DNA from: Lachnospiraceae bacterium
Lineage (GTDB): Bacteria; Bacillota; Clostridia; Lachnospirales; Lachnospiraceae
Assembly (NCBI GenBank): GCA_016294075.1
Contig: JAEDCQ010000008.1
Span: forward strand, 10,731 to 74,730
Direction of reading: 5' to 3'
DNA: 64,000 nt
Numbering within the stretch: position 1 is the first letter of the stretch; the number at the start of each line of letters is the position of its first letter. Below the pieces are notes generated by a model, which saw only the letters and a program-made list of their open reading frames with translations, was not told the origin of the DNA and made no database searches. The position numbers and the translations under genes were made by a program. Below are positions 9,824 through 18,433 of this stretch, one piece after another.

Positions 9824-11008
9824 TTATAATTCGTTGTTTTTGTATTTCTTAACAATTTTTGTAATACGGTCGCTTGGAATTAACAAATCACTGATAGATT
9901 GGTCATGATTCAGTGTATCAATGATATAGGCAATATATTTGCTCATATCACAGTTGATATACCATTCGCGTTTTAAAAGCTCAGGTGTCTGATAAATAAG
10001 GTTAGTAGTAAGAACTTTTGTAACCAAACCATCTGAGTAAGCCTTGTCAAATTTTGCAAGCCCGTTTGTGAAAAGACCAAATGTAGAGAAAATAAAGATT
10101 CGGTTCGCTTTTCTTGCTTTTAAACCGGCAGCAACCTCTAACACACTTTCACCGGAAGAAATCATATCATCAATAATAATCATGTCCTTGCCGGCAACGT
10201 CCGTACCCAGAAATTCGTGTGCAATAATCGGATTACGTCCGTTTACAATACGTGTATAATCACGACGCTTATAGAACATACCCATATCCAGACCCAATAC
10301 ATTGGCAATATAGATGGCGCGGCTCATCCCGCCTTCATCAGGGCTGATAACCATCATATGATCTGCGTCTATCTGCAGACCTTTTACATTTTTTAATAAG
10401 CCCTTAATAAACTGATAAGCCGGCTGGACTGTTTCAAATCCGTGCAATGGAATTGCATTCTGTACACGAGGGTCATGCGCATCAAAGGTAATAATATTGT
10501 CAACCCCCATATTAATAAGCTCCTGAAGAGCAAGTGCACAATCCAAAGATTCTCTGGCAGTGCGTCTGTGCTGACGGCTTTCATATAAAAACGGCATAAT
10601 AACAGTAATTCGCTTGGCCTTACCTTCAACTGCCGCAATAATTCGTTTTAAGTCCTGATAGTGGTCGTCCGGTGACATATGATTTTCGTGTCCGGCAACC
10701 GTATATGTGAGGCTGTAATTGCAGACATCCACCATTAAATAGAGATCATCCCCTCTGACAGATTCATAGATGACGCCTTTTCCTTCCCCGGAACCAAAAC
10801 GCGGAAGCTTGTGCTCTAAAATAAAAGTATCGCGTTGATACCCTGTAAATGAAAGAGTATTTTTGTGTTCATTTTCTCTTTCTTCACGCCATTTTACGAG
10901 ATAGTCATTGACCTTATTGCCAAGTGCACGGCAACTCGGAAGCGGAATCAGACCTAAGGGGCCTACCGGAATTGTTTCTAGGTTTCTTGTTTCTTCACGC
11001 GTATTCAT
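9824..11008 (-). CDS. prs: Ribose-phosphate pyrophosphokinase, long form
   Basis: The enzyme makes PRPP from ribose 5-phosphate and ATP for nucleotide, NAD and amino-acid synthesis. At 394 residues it is about 75 longer than the classical ~317-residue enzyme, mainly through N-terminal and internal additions. Still recognisable are ESRQHRRTARESLD (catalytic flexible loop region), TFDAHDP (metal and ATP site), SPDEGGMSRA, YKRRD and the PRPP loop IIIDDMISSGES, where the classical form has DDMIDTGGT. I know this long form from Lachnospiraceae. It lies 34 bases after the helicase-loader gene and is probably the last gene of a dnaD-dnaC-prs operon. GAGGA precedes the ATG. Confidence 0.9.
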   Translation of the reverse strand: MNTREETRNLETIPVGPLGLIPLPSCRALGNKVNDYLVKWREERENEHKNTLSFTGYQRDTFILEHKLPRFGSGEGKGVIYESVRGDDLYLMVDVCNYSLTYTVAGHENHMSPDDHYQDLKRIIAAVEGKAKRITVIMPFLYESRQHRRTARESLDCALALQELINMGVDNIITFDAHDPRVQNAIPLHGFETVQPAYQFIKGLLKNVKGLQIDADHMMVISPDEGGMSRAIYIANVLGLDMGMFYKRRDYTRIVNGRNPIIAHEFLGTDVAGKDMIIIDDMISSGESVLEVAAGLKARKANRIFIFSTFGLFTNGLAKFDKAYSDGLVTKVLTTNLIYQTPELLKREWYINCDMSKYIAYIIDTLNHDQSISDLLIPSDRITKIVKKYKNNEL

Positions 11009-11042
11009 GAAAAGAAGTCCTCGCTTTCATTTATAAAAAGTT

Positions 11043-11990
11043 CTATATTGTACGAATGTCAGCTCCCGTCATTTTGCAGAAAACAAAATTGTTATATAAA
11101 CGGGAGAAAATGCGGTCCGAATAACGTGTACGCAGCTCCGGCATGGAGAGATTCGTCGAAATAATAATGCTCTTTTGACGCAAAAACCGTTCATTCAGGC
11201 ATGTAAATAAACGTGAAATGGAAGCGGCATTTGTTATTTCAGAACCTAAGTCGTCTATAATTAAGAGGTCGCATTCAAATATATCCTGATATGCTTCCCC
11301 GTATTCGTCCCGGCTTTTGTAATCGAGAGCATAACGGGATAAGAAATCCATTAATCCGGATGCACTGAAATAGATGACGGAATGACCCTCCTGCATAAGT
11401 GCTTTTGCGATGCAGCCGGATAAAAACGATTTGCCGGTACCTACTGTACCATAAAAACAAAGATTTTGATAGTCATTCTTGAAGTTATTTACAAAATTGA
11501 CGGATTTGTTGTAAGAATCAAGGTAGTTTTGTAAGTCTTCTCCTTTATAGTATTTATCAGATGCAATAGAAAAATCCATAGAATCCAAAAGGTTCTTAAG
11601 ATTGCTCTGGTCATACAGTAAAGATAATGCCGCCTGCTTAAAGCAATGACATTTTTCGCCGTTTTGATAACCGGTATCCTGACAGTCCGGACATATATAC
11701 GGAACGTCCAGATAGTCCTCGGGAAGCGATGCATTTTTTAGCAAAAGTGCCTTTTGTTCCTTCAATATACGGATGGATTCTTTTAAATCCGATAAAGCAA
11801 AAGCCTGTCCGTCCAATAAAAGCGAAGCCTGCTTTACACAAAGTGAGGCAATACTTTCATTTACTTCCCGAAAGCCGTCTATATGTTCATTTACATATGC
11901 AAGACGGCGCTCTTTCTCATAATGACGTGCAAGCTGTCTGTCATCATATATTTTTTTGATTTTTGTAAACTGAGAATTGGATAAAGCCAC
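11043..11990 (-). CDS. dnaC: DnaC/DnaI-type replicative helicase loader (AAA+ ATPase)
   Basis: The 315-residue protein should load the replicative helicase onto DNA at initiation and restart. An N-terminal helical domain (1-90) is followed by a zinc-knuckle-like CPDCQDTGYQNGEKCHCF near residues 98-115, as in DnaI-like loaders. A AAA+ domain follows with Walker A GTVGTGKS near 180, Walker B LLIIDDLGSE near 242 and an arginine-finger-like SDRIFSRL near the end. It starts 10 bases after the DnaD-type gene, which fits a primosome operon. Phage genomes also carry DnaC-DnaD pairs, but no other phage genes are present here. The gene name is by function and family. Confidence 0.88.
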   Translation of the reverse strand: MALSNSQFTKIKKIYDDRQLARHYEKERRLAYVNEHIDGFREVNESIASLCVKQASLLLDGQAFALSDLKESIRILKEQKALLLKNASLPEDYLDVPYICPDCQDTGYQNGEKCHCFKQAALSLLYDQSNLKNLLDSMDFSIASDKYYKGEDLQNYLDSYNKSVNFVNNFKNDYQNLCFYGTVGTGKSFLSGCIAKALMQEGHSVIYFSASGLMDFLSRYALDYKSRDEYGEAYQDIFECDLLIIDDLGSEITNAASISRLFTCLNERFLRQKSIIISTNLSMPELRTRYSDRIFSRLYNNFVFCKMTGADIRTI

Positions 11991-12000
11991 GACAAACTCC

Positions 12001-13074
12001 TTATTTTTTGCTTAAAACCTTCTTTTCAAGAGCATCAAAATCGTAATCGTGCTGTTCAAATTGTGTAAACATATTTGAGTACATATTTTTTTCAACAGGT
12101 TTTTTACCTTTCCTGTATGTAGAATCAATTTTCTCTATATCCGCTTTGTGGCGGACACCGTTCTTTTTCCAGCTGGAAAGAATTTTGTCAGCGTATTCAA
12201 AACGGTGCTTGTCGGTTGCAAGAACCGTGCGCTCGCATGCCTCCAGAATGACATCTAACGAAAAACCCCATTCAAGATACCAGCGTTTCATGAAATCGAC
12301 CTCCGCAGAGGTTGGTGTACTGCTCTTCCCTAGTGCATTCATGATGGTATAGATATTGCGGTCATAACGGGCAGCGTATTCGCTTGCTTCCTTAGGCGTA
12401 GTAATATTTGCCTCTGCCCAACTGATAGCCACTTTTTCAATATAACGGAAATCTTTTTTGCCGCGCTGAACACAATACTGTAATAAGTAGTCAATTAAAT
12501 CATTGCTAAAGTGCAGCGTATCCGTTAAAAATAAAACAGAACGAATATCATTTGCGCTTAATGTTTTTTTCAAATACTGTTCTGCAATAAACAGAAGCTC
12601 TGCGGTTCGTTCGCTTTCCTGAAATGCCCTTAAGTCATCGGGGGTATATTCCGGCTTCTGATAAGAAGCGGCAGGGGACTGCAAATCCGAAGGCGCCGGT
12701 GTTGCAGGGGAATTGTGCCCCATGGCAGGCATCAGGGTAACAAAGGGAGTAAACGAAGCGGCTTCTTCCTTTGTACGGATGCGTGGAGATAAAAGACGTA
12801 TGCCGTAAAGATGCCCATTGCTGTCATAATCTAATGACAAAAGCCCCTTTTTTTCCCAATAGGATAAAGAACGCAGAACATCCTTTTCCGTATGATTAAA
12901 TTTATCTGCAATTGCTGATATACTTGTAGCCCGGTTGGAGCCCATGGTACGCAACAGATACAAATATACTTTTATCTGTGCATCATTTGCATCAGCAAGA
13001 TAATGGTCAATAAAACAATTAGAGACTACGGTATTTCCGTCGCCGCTTTCCTTGTACAGTGTTAACTCACCCAT
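12001..13074 (-). CDS. DnaD-domain primosome protein
   Basis: This 357-residue protein belongs to the DnaD/DnaB family of low-GC Gram-positive bacteria, which remodels DNA at the origin before helicase loading. A winged-helix N-terminal domain (about 15-110, with the pattern ISAIADKFNHTEKDVLRSLSYW cut by short linkers) is followed by a Pro/Ala-rich linker (about 118-145). Two DnaD-like helical domains follow (about 155-225 and 240-310). The second contains a YxxxWG-type element, KRWYLEWGFSLDVI. The start is fixed by an AGGTGA ribosome site. It is the first gene of the operon with the loader and prs. Confidence 0.87.
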   Translation of the reverse strand: MGELTLYKESGDGNTVVSNCFIDHYLADANDAQIKVYLYLLRTMGSNRATSISAIADKFNHTEKDVLRSLSYWEKKGLLSLDYDSNGHLYGIRLLSPRIRTKEEAASFTPFVTLMPAMGHNSPATPAPSDLQSPAASYQKPEYTPDDLRAFQESERTAELLFIAEQYLKKTLSANDIRSVLFLTDTLHFSNDLIDYLLQYCVQRGKKDFRYIEKVAISWAEANITTPKEASEYAARYDRNIYTIMNALGKSSTPTSAEVDFMKRWYLEWGFSLDVILEACERTVLATDKHRFEYADKILSSWKKNGVRHKADIEKIDSTYRKGKKPVEKNMYSNMFTQFEQHDYDFDALEKKVLSKK

Positions 13075-13111
13075 AAATTCACCTGATTTCTGTTATTTCA
13101 AAGCAAAGGTG

Positions 13112-13117
13112 ATTATA
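13112..13117 (-). promoter_or_regulatory. Extended -10 promoter element for the dnaD-dnaC-prs operon
   Basis: On the minus strand TGTTATAAT forms an extended -10 box about 38 bases before the dnaD start codon. No good -35 box is present; the upstream DNA is T-rich and then meets the DnaA-box array at 13187-13213. Confidence 0.55.
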
Positions 13118-13186
13118 ACACAGAATCCAAAAAAAGAAAACAGGACGAATGGGCGGGAAGCCCGAAAATACAAGGTTTTCGGCTTG

Positions 13187-13213
13187 TGTGGATAATGTGG
13201 AATATGTGGATAA
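13187..13213 (-). promoter_or_regulatory. Three contiguous DnaA-box 9-mers
   Basis: Read on the plus strand, the 27 bases are TGTGGATAA, TGTGGAATA and TGTGGATAA placed end to end. The two outer units are the exact reverse complement of the DnaA box TTATCCACA; the middle one differs at two positions. They lie about 70-100 bases upstream of the dnaD operon's -10 box. AT-rich DNA follows (13211-13262). The likely role is DnaA-dependent control of the primosome operon or a DnaA-titration site. Confidence 0.7.
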
Positions 13214-13263
13214 AAAATAAAAAATAGAAAAATACAAGCTTTTTTTATCTTTTTTTCAAAAAG

Positions 13264-13320
13264 AAATCCACAAATTTTTTTCGCGAAAAACAAGAAAAAA
13301 TTTGTGGATTACGTGGATAA
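13264..13320. promoter_or_regulatory. Hairpin after murC carrying two more DnaA-box-like 9-mers
   Basis: A long stem pairs AATCCACAAATTTTTT (from 13265) with its complement ending near 13310, and could terminate murC on the minus strand. Its right arm and the adjoining bases contain TGTGGATTA (13303-13311) and CGTGGATAA (13312-13320), one mismatch each from a DnaA box and again directly abutting. The last one overlaps the murC stop region. Confidence 0.55.
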
Positions 13321-14700
13321 CTATTTGCCTAAAAGCTTTTCGCCCACTTTTACAATATCTCCGGCCCCCATAGTTATCAACAAATCACCCTGTGTACAAT
13401 TTTCTAAAAGAAAATTTTCAATTTCGTCAAAAGAAGAAAAATAATCGCAGGGAGTTCCTCTTTTCTGTACTAATTTGCATAAATCAAGAGAACTGATACC
13501 AATTGTATTTTTCTCCCTTGCGGCATAAATATCAGCAAGTACGACATGGTCTGCAAGCGTTAATGCATCTGCAAACTCTGTTAAAAATGCCTGGGTTCTT
13601 GTATAAGTATGGGGCTGGAATACGCACCATAATTTCCTGTGGGGATAATTTGAAGCCGCATGTAAGGTTGCTGTAATTTCTGTAGGATGATGTGCATAAT
13701 CATCTATAATGGTAATACCTGCTACCTCTCCTTTTTTTTCAAAGCGGCGTTCTGTTCCGGTAAAGCCGTTTAATGCGGCTAAAGCGGTTTCCCGGTCAAT
13801 TCCCATGCAGTCACTGTATGCAATAGCTGCTAAGGCGTTGGATACATTATGTTTTCCCGGGACTGCCAGAGTGACAGGACTGTCGGGGAACTCTTTCGAA
13901 TGAATAATAAAGGAAGGATAGCCAAGCTCATTGTAAACAATGTCTGTAGCATAATAATCACAGGAGGAATCAAAGCCATATGTGATAAATGGACAGGAAA
14001 TGCCGGAGGTAATTTCATCCACACAATCAATCTCGTGATTGATTATGAGTCTGCCGTCTTCCGGTAAAAGTAAAGCAAATCTGTGAAAGGAACCGCGGAT
14101 TTCCTCTATATTTTTAAAGAAGTCAAGATGGTCTTCTTCTATGTTCAGTATAATTGAAATTTTAGGATGAAAATGCAAAAAGCTGTTGGTATATTCGCAT
14201 GCTTCCGTTACAAAATATTCGGAGTGCCCGACCCGAATATTGCCGTCTATGGATTTAAGAATACCTCCGATAGATAACGTGGGATCGGTATCGGCGTTCA
14301 AAAGAATTTCGGAAATCATGGACGTGGTAGTAGTTTTCCCGTGAGTGCCGGAGACGGCTGCAGGGAGCTTGAAATTGCACATGATTTCGCCTAAAAGCTC
14401 TGCTCTGGATAAGGAGGGAATACCGGACTGCTCCATGGCAATCCACTCCGGATTATCTTTTGAGATGGCCGCAGTATATACAATAAGATCGATATCGGAG
14501 GTGATATTTTCCGCACGCTGTCCATAATGAACAACAGCCCCTTTCTGCTCTAAGAGCTCGGTAAGATGGGAACGTGTTCTGTCGGAGCCGGAGACGGTAA
14601 AACCGCGTGAAAGAAGAATTTCGGCAAGACCGCTCATACTTATGCCGCCAATACCTATAAAATAAACGGAAACCGGATTGTTAAAATCGATTTGATACAT
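13321..14700 (-). CDS. murC: UDP-N-acetylmuramate--L-alanine ligase
   Basis: MurC adds L-alanine to UDP-MurNAc, the first step of the peptidoglycan stem peptide, in the cytoplasm. The 459-residue protein shows all three Mur ligase domains. The N-terminal Rossmann domain has FIGIGGISMSGLAEIL (from residue 14). The ATP-binding domain has SGTHGKTTTTSM near 115 and LNIEEDHLDFF near 185. The C-terminal domain has IIDDYAHHPTEI near 335. Length is normal. It is transcribed away from glgC, alone or with a gene-free leader. Its 3' end meets the DnaA-box hairpin. Confidence 0.96.
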   Translation of the reverse strand: MYQIDFNNPVSVYFIGIGGISMSGLAEILLSRGFTVSGSDRTRSHLTELLEQKGAVVHYGQRAENITSDIDLIVYTAAISKDNPEWIAMEQSGIPSLSRAELLGEIMCNFKLPAAVSGTHGKTTTTSMISEILLNADTDPTLSIGGILKSIDGNIRVGHSEYFVTEACEYTNSFLHFHPKISIILNIEEDHLDFFKNIEEIRGSFHRFALLLPEDGRLIINHEIDCVDEITSGISCPFITYGFDSSCDYYATDIVYNELGYPSFIIHSKEFPDSPVTLAVPGKHNVSNALAAIAYSDCMGIDRETALAALNGFTGTERRFEKKGEVAGITIIDDYAHHPTEITATLHAASNYPHRKLWCVFQPHTYTRTQAFLTEFADALTLADHVVLADIYAAREKNTIGISSLDLCKLVQKRGTPCDYFSSFDEIENFLLENCTQGDLLITMGAGDIVKVGEKLLGK

Positions 14701-14947
14701 AAAAATACTTCCAATCTATAGTTTATAATCCATTCTGATAGTTATCTTATCGCAATGTTATAAAAAAAACAATTTATTTTTATATGGTCTAGGAAAAAAG
14801 GAGAATTATACCAGAAATTACGAAAAAATCTGTTTTTCAGCACAAAAAAGCTGTAAAAACGTACAAACAATGTAAAATAGAAGAAAAAAACATGTTAAAT
14901 ATGCACAAACGCAAGTGGAAAAAACCTTTTTTGTTTAGTAAAAAACA

Positions 14948-14976
14948 TTCACTTTATTGTAACGGTATGATATAAT
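14948..14976 (+). promoter_or_regulatory. Sigma-A promoter for glgC-glgD
   Basis: TTCACT (14948-14953), a 17-base spacer and a perfect TATAAT (14971-14976) precede glgC by about 65 bases. The rest of the 340-base murC-glgC gap (14701-15040) is A/T-rich; I see no gene, repeat or RNA element in it beyond an expected but unlocated murC promoter. Confidence 0.65.
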
Positions 14977-15040
14977 GACTTTAATAATACCTTAGAACTA
15001 TTTATGTTTGGTGAAAATAAATATACTCAGAGGTGATGAC

Positions 15041-16315
15041 ATGATTAAAAAAGAGATGATTGCCATGCTGTTAGCTGGCGGACAAGGCAGCCGATTGGGC
15101 GTGCTGACATCGAAGGTGGCTAAGCCGGCGGTGTCATTTGGGGGAAAATACCGCATTATTGACTTTCCCCTCAGCAATTGTATTAATTCCGGAGTAGATA
15201 CGGTAGGAGTATTAACACAGTATCAGCCTCTAAGACTGAATACACATATCGGCATAGGTATTCCGTGGGATTTGGACCGCAATATCGGCGGTGTGACGGT
15301 TCTGCCTCCTTATGAAAAGAGTACAAACAGTGAGTGGTATACCGGTACTGCCAATGCAATATATCAGAATCTTGAATATATGGAAAGCTTTAACCCGGAG
15401 TATGTGCTGATTCTTTCCGGTGACCATATTTACAAGATGGATTATGAAGTGATGCTTGATTTTCATAAGCAGAACAAGGCTGAATGTACCATTGCCGTTA
15501 TGCCCGTTCCGATGGAGGAGGCAAAGCGTTTCGGAATTATGATTACGGATGAAAACCGTAAGATTACCGAATTTGAAGAAAAGCCGGAGCATCCGAGAAG
15601 TAATCTGGCTTCAATGGGTATTTACATATTTAATTGGAAAACATTAAAGGAAGCATTGATTGCTAAGGCAGACCAGCCGGCACTTGATTTTGGCAAGCAT
15701 ATTATCCCGTATTGCCATGAAAACGGTGCTCCTTTGTATGCATATGAATTTAATGGTTATTGGAAGGATGTCGGAACTTTGAATTCATATTGGGAAGCCA
15801 ATATGGAATTGATAGATATTGTTCCGGAGTTTAACCTTTACGAAGAATATTGGAAAATCTATACAAAAAGTGATATTCTTCCTCCGCAGTATTTTGCAGC
15901 CGGCAGTGTGGTGGAAAAGAGTATTGTCGGAGAAGGCTCTGATATTTACGGAAAGGTTTACAATTCCGTCATCGGATGCGGAGTTACCATTGGAAAAGAT
16001 ACCGTTGTGAGAGATTCCATTATCATGAATAACAGCCGGATAGGAACAGGCTGTGAATTGTATAAAACGATTGTTGCGGAGAACGTTGAGATTAAGGACA
16101 ACAGCCGTTTTGGTATTGGGGAAGAGGTCAGCAATGAGGAATTCCCGCATATTTACAACAGCGGACTTGTGTGCATCGGAGAAAAAAGTGAGGTTCCGGA
16201 AGGCATTACCGTTGGAAAGAATGCTTGTATTTTTGGGGTGACAACGCCACAGGATTACGAAAATAATTATCTTCCGAGCGGTAAAAATCTTATTAAGGCA
16301 GGTGATGAGGCATGA
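15041..16315 (+). CDS. glgC: Glucose-1-phosphate adenylyltransferase
   Basis: The 424-residue enzyme makes ADP-glucose, the donor for glycogen synthesis. The nucleotidyltransferase core has [16 protein letters not shown] (from about residue 8), [25 protein letters not shown] near 130 and FEEKPEHP near 180. A left-handed beta-helix follows, about 290-400, with hexapeptide-type repeats. I start at ATG 15041, after AGAGGTGAT, because an upstream in-frame start (15008) has no ribosome site. The stop overlaps the glgD start by 4 bases (ATGA), so the pair is translationally coupled. Confidence 0.96.
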   Translation: MIKKEMIAMLLAGGQGSRLGVLTSKVAKPAVSFGGKYRIIDFPLSNCINSGVDTVGVLTQYQPLRLNTHIGIGIPWDLDRNIGGVTVLPPYEKSTNSEWYTGTANAIYQNLEYMESFNPEYVLILSGDHIYKMDYEVMLDFHKQNKAECTIAVMPVPMEEAKRFGIMITDENRKITEFEEKPEHPRSNLASMGIYIFNWKTLKEALIAKADQPALDFGKHIIPYCHENGAPLYAYEFNGYWKDVGTLNSYWEANMELIDIVPEFNLYEEYWKIYTKSDILPPQYFAAGSVVEKSIVGEGSDIYGKVYNSVIGCGVTIGKDTVVRDSIIMNNSRIGTGCELYKTIVAENVEIKDNSRFGIGEEVSNEEFPHIYNSGLVCIGEKSEVPEGITVGKNACIFGVTTPQDYENNYLPSGKNLIKAGDEA

Positions 16316-17430
16316 GAGCAATAGGTATTATTTTAGCAGGCGGTAATAACCATCGCATGAGAGAATTGTCTCAGAAGAGGGCAATAGGAGCTATGCCGAT
16401 TGCCGGAAGCTATCGAAGTATTGACTTTGCACTAAGCAATATGTCTAATTCCCATATTCAGAAGGTGGCTGTTTTTACGCAGTATAATGCGCGCAGCTTA
16501 AATGAACATCTCAGTTCATCCAAATGGTGGGATTTCGGAAGAAAGCAGGGAGGGCTGTTTGTTTTTACGCCCGCACAGACTGCCGATAACAGCTTTTGGT
16601 ACAGAGGAACGGCAGATGCAATTTACCAGAATCTGCATTTTTTAAAAACAAGTCATGAGCCGTATGTTGTAATTGCTTCCGGGGACTGCGTCTACAAAAT
16701 GGATTTCGGTAAGGTTTTGGAATACCATATAGAGAAAAAGGCTGACATCACGGTAGTATGTAAGGATATGCCGGAAGGTACCAATGTGGAGCGTTACGGT
16801 ACGATTAAAATGAACGAGGAATGTCGCATCGAAGAGTTTGAGGAAAAGCCGATTGTTGCAAAGAGCAATACGATTTCCTGTGGTATTTATGTAATCCGCC
16901 GTCGCCTTCTGATTGAGATGATTGAGAAATGTGCTCAGGAGGACCGCTTTGATTTCGTTAAGGATGTGCTGATTCGTTATAAAAGCCAGAAGAGAATATA
17001 CGGTTATAAGATGAAAGATTATTGGAGAAATATTGCATCGGTAAATGATTATTTTGATACCAATATGGACTTTCTTAAACCGGAAATCCGTGATTATTTC
17101 TTTAAACAATATCCGGATATTTATTCAAAGGTAGACGATTTGCCGCCGGCAAAATATAATATGGGCGCACATGTGAGCAACAGCCTTGTTAGTAGCGGCT
17201 CTATTGTAAACGGAACGGTTGAGAATTCTATTTTATTTAAGAAAACATTTATTGGCAACAACTGCGTGATCAAGAATTCCATTATATTAAATGATGTATA
17301 TATCGGGGATAACACGTATATAGAGAATTGTATTGTGGAAAGCCGCGGAACAATCAGGGCGAATTCTTATCACAAGGGTGAAGGGAATATTGAAATTGTT
17401 TTAGAGCGCAGCGAACGGTATATTATCTGA
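16312..17430 (+). CDS. glgD: GlgD, GlgC-like glycogen biosynthesis subunit
   Basis: The 372-residue protein is a GlgC paralogue that in Firmicutes forms a mixed ADP-glucose pyrophosphorylase with GlgC. The nucleotide-binding loop is altered to [13 protein letters not shown], without the GxGxRL pattern and so probably without full catalytic function. [18 protein letters not shown] and FEEKPIV are kept. The C-terminal beta-helix is shorter than in GlgC. It overlaps glgC by 4 bases. Glycogen phosphorylase lies 17 kb away (34556), and I see no glgA or glgB here, so the glycogen pathway is spread over several loci. Confidence 0.93.
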   Translation: MRAIGIILAGGNNHRMRELSQKRAIGAMPIAGSYRSIDFALSNMSNSHIQKVAVFTQYNARSLNEHLSSSKWWDFGRKQGGLFVFTPAQTADNSFWYRGTADAIYQNLHFLKTSHEPYVVIASGDCVYKMDFGKVLEYHIEKKADITVVCKDMPEGTNVERYGTIKMNEECRIEEFEEKPIVAKSNTISCGIYVIRRRLLIEMIEKCAQEDRFDFVKDVLIRYKSQKRIYGYKMKDYWRNIASVNDYFDTNMDFLKPEIRDYFFKQYPDIYSKVDDLPPAKYNMGAHVSNSLVSSGSIVNGTVENSILFKKTFIGNNCVIKNSIILNDVYIGDNTYIENCIVESRGTIRANSYHKGEGNIEIVLERSERYII

Positions 17431-17468
17431 TTCAATAATACTTTTATTTGGTATAGGGGGACTTAAGA

Positions 17469-17738
17469 ATGAACATTACGGATGTACGTGTAAGGAAAGT
17501 GGACAAAGAAGGCAAGATGAAGGCGGTTGTTTCCATTACGATTGATCAGGAATTTGTTATTCATGATATTAAAGTAATAGAGGGCGACAGAGGATTGTTT
17601 ATTGCAATGCCGAGCAAACGAACTGCAGACGGGGAATTTAGGGATATTGCTCATCCGATTAACTCTGAGACAAGAGAAAATATTCAAAAGATTATCTTGG
17701 AGAGTTATTTAAAGAGCCTTTCCGAGCCGGAAGAATAA
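17469..17738 (+). CDS. spoVG: SpoVG regulatory RNA/DNA-binding protein
   Basis: The 89-residue protein matches SpoVG throughout: [11 protein letters not shown] at the N-terminus, [11 protein letters not shown] near residue 54 and FRDIAHPIN near 68. SpoVG proteins bind nucleic acid and affect sporulation, septation and other processes. The start follows a GGGGG-containing purine stretch. It lies 38 bases after glgD with no terminator between, so read-through is possible. A strong terminator ends it at 17763-17805. Confidence 0.95.
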   Translation: MNITDVRVRKVDKEGKMKAVVSITIDQEFVIHDIKVIEGDRGLFIAMPSKRTADGEFRDIAHPINSETRENIQKIILESYLKSLSEPEE

Positions 17739-17762
17739 ATTAAATTAACAAAAGATATAATG

Positions 17763-17805
17763 ATACTGCGGGATGAATTTTTTTCTATTCATCCCGCAGT
17801 ATTTT
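17763..17805 (+). terminator. Terminator after spoVG
   Basis: A perfect 16-bp stem (ATACTGCGGGATGAAT, 17763-17778, with 17787-17802) and an 8-base T-rich loop are followed by TTT. It separates spoVG from pth, though the short T-tract may allow read-through. Confidence 0.85.
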
Positions 17806-17843
17806 GTGGTATGCTGATTATGCATACATACAAACGGAAAGGC

Positions 17844-18416
17844 ATGGTTGTTGACGTGTATATAATAGTAGGATTGGGAAATCCGGGCAGACAATATGAA
17901 AATACCCGCCATAATATTGGTTTTCAATGTGTAGATATGATTGCCCGGAAGCATAACATCTCCATATTGGAATGCAGGCATAAAGCGCTTATCGGAAAAG
18001 GATATATAGAAGGGGAAAAGGTTATTCTGGTAAAGCCGCAGACATTTATGAATCTGAGCGGGGAAAGTGTATGGGAAATTCTTCAATATTATAAAGCAGA
18101 ACCGGATACGCAGTTAATCGTGATATATGATGATATCTCACTTGCACCGGGCTCTCTTCGTATCAGAAAGAAGGGAAGTGCGGGAGGCCATAACGGTATT
18201 AAGAATATTATTTCCAAATTGGGAACAGACATATTTAAGCGTATTAAGATAGGTGTGGGAGAAAAACCGGCCGGATTTGATTTGGCGGATTATGTGCTTG
18301 GGCATTTCAGCGATGCTGAAAAGAAGGATATCAATCTTGCATGTGCAAAGGCTGTGCAGGCAGTTTCTTTTCTGGTAAAAGAAGAAACAGACAAGGCAAT
18401 GAATTATTTTAATTAG
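17844..18416 (+). CDS. pth: Peptidyl-tRNA hydrolase
   Basis: Pth recycles tRNA by cleaving peptidyl-tRNA released from stalled ribosomes. Motifs are YIIVGLGNPGRQYENTRHN with the catalytic His, TFMNLSGESV, and IYDDISLAPGSLRIRKKGSAGGHNG. Length is about 190 residues. The start is uncertain: ATG 17844 has GGA 5 bases upstream, but GTG 17856 gives the more usual MYIIVGLGNP N-terminus. Reading on from upstream of 17820 would enter the terminator. It is followed after 17 bases by mfd, a common pairing in Firmicutes. Confidence 0.93.
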   Translation: MVVDVYIIVGLGNPGRQYENTRHNIGFQCVDMIARKHNISILECRHKALIGKGYIEGEKVILVKPQTFMNLSGESVWEILQYYKAEPDTQLIVIYDDISLAPGSLRIRKKGSAGGHNGIKNIISKLGTDIFKRIKIGVGEKPAGFDLADYVLGHFSDAEKKDINLACAKAVQAVSFLVKEETDKAMNYFN

Positions 18417-18433
18417 CAGATTAAGGTCAGAAT

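Noticed and set aside
11043..13074. Prophage remnant suggested by a DnaC-DnaD pair
   Set aside because: No integrase, repressor, structural or lysis gene nearby; the pair is linked to prs and murC, and chromosomal DnaD/DnaC genes are normal in this group.
13187..13320. Chromosomal origin of replication
   Set aside because: DnaA boxes and AT-rich DNA are present, but dnaA, dnaN, recF or gyrB are absent and gene direction does not switch around it as at an origin, so a regulatory or titration site is more likely.
15785..16321. 178-codon minus-strand frame inside glgC
   Set aside because: Antisense to conserved glgC sequence; no ribosome site or recognisable protein.
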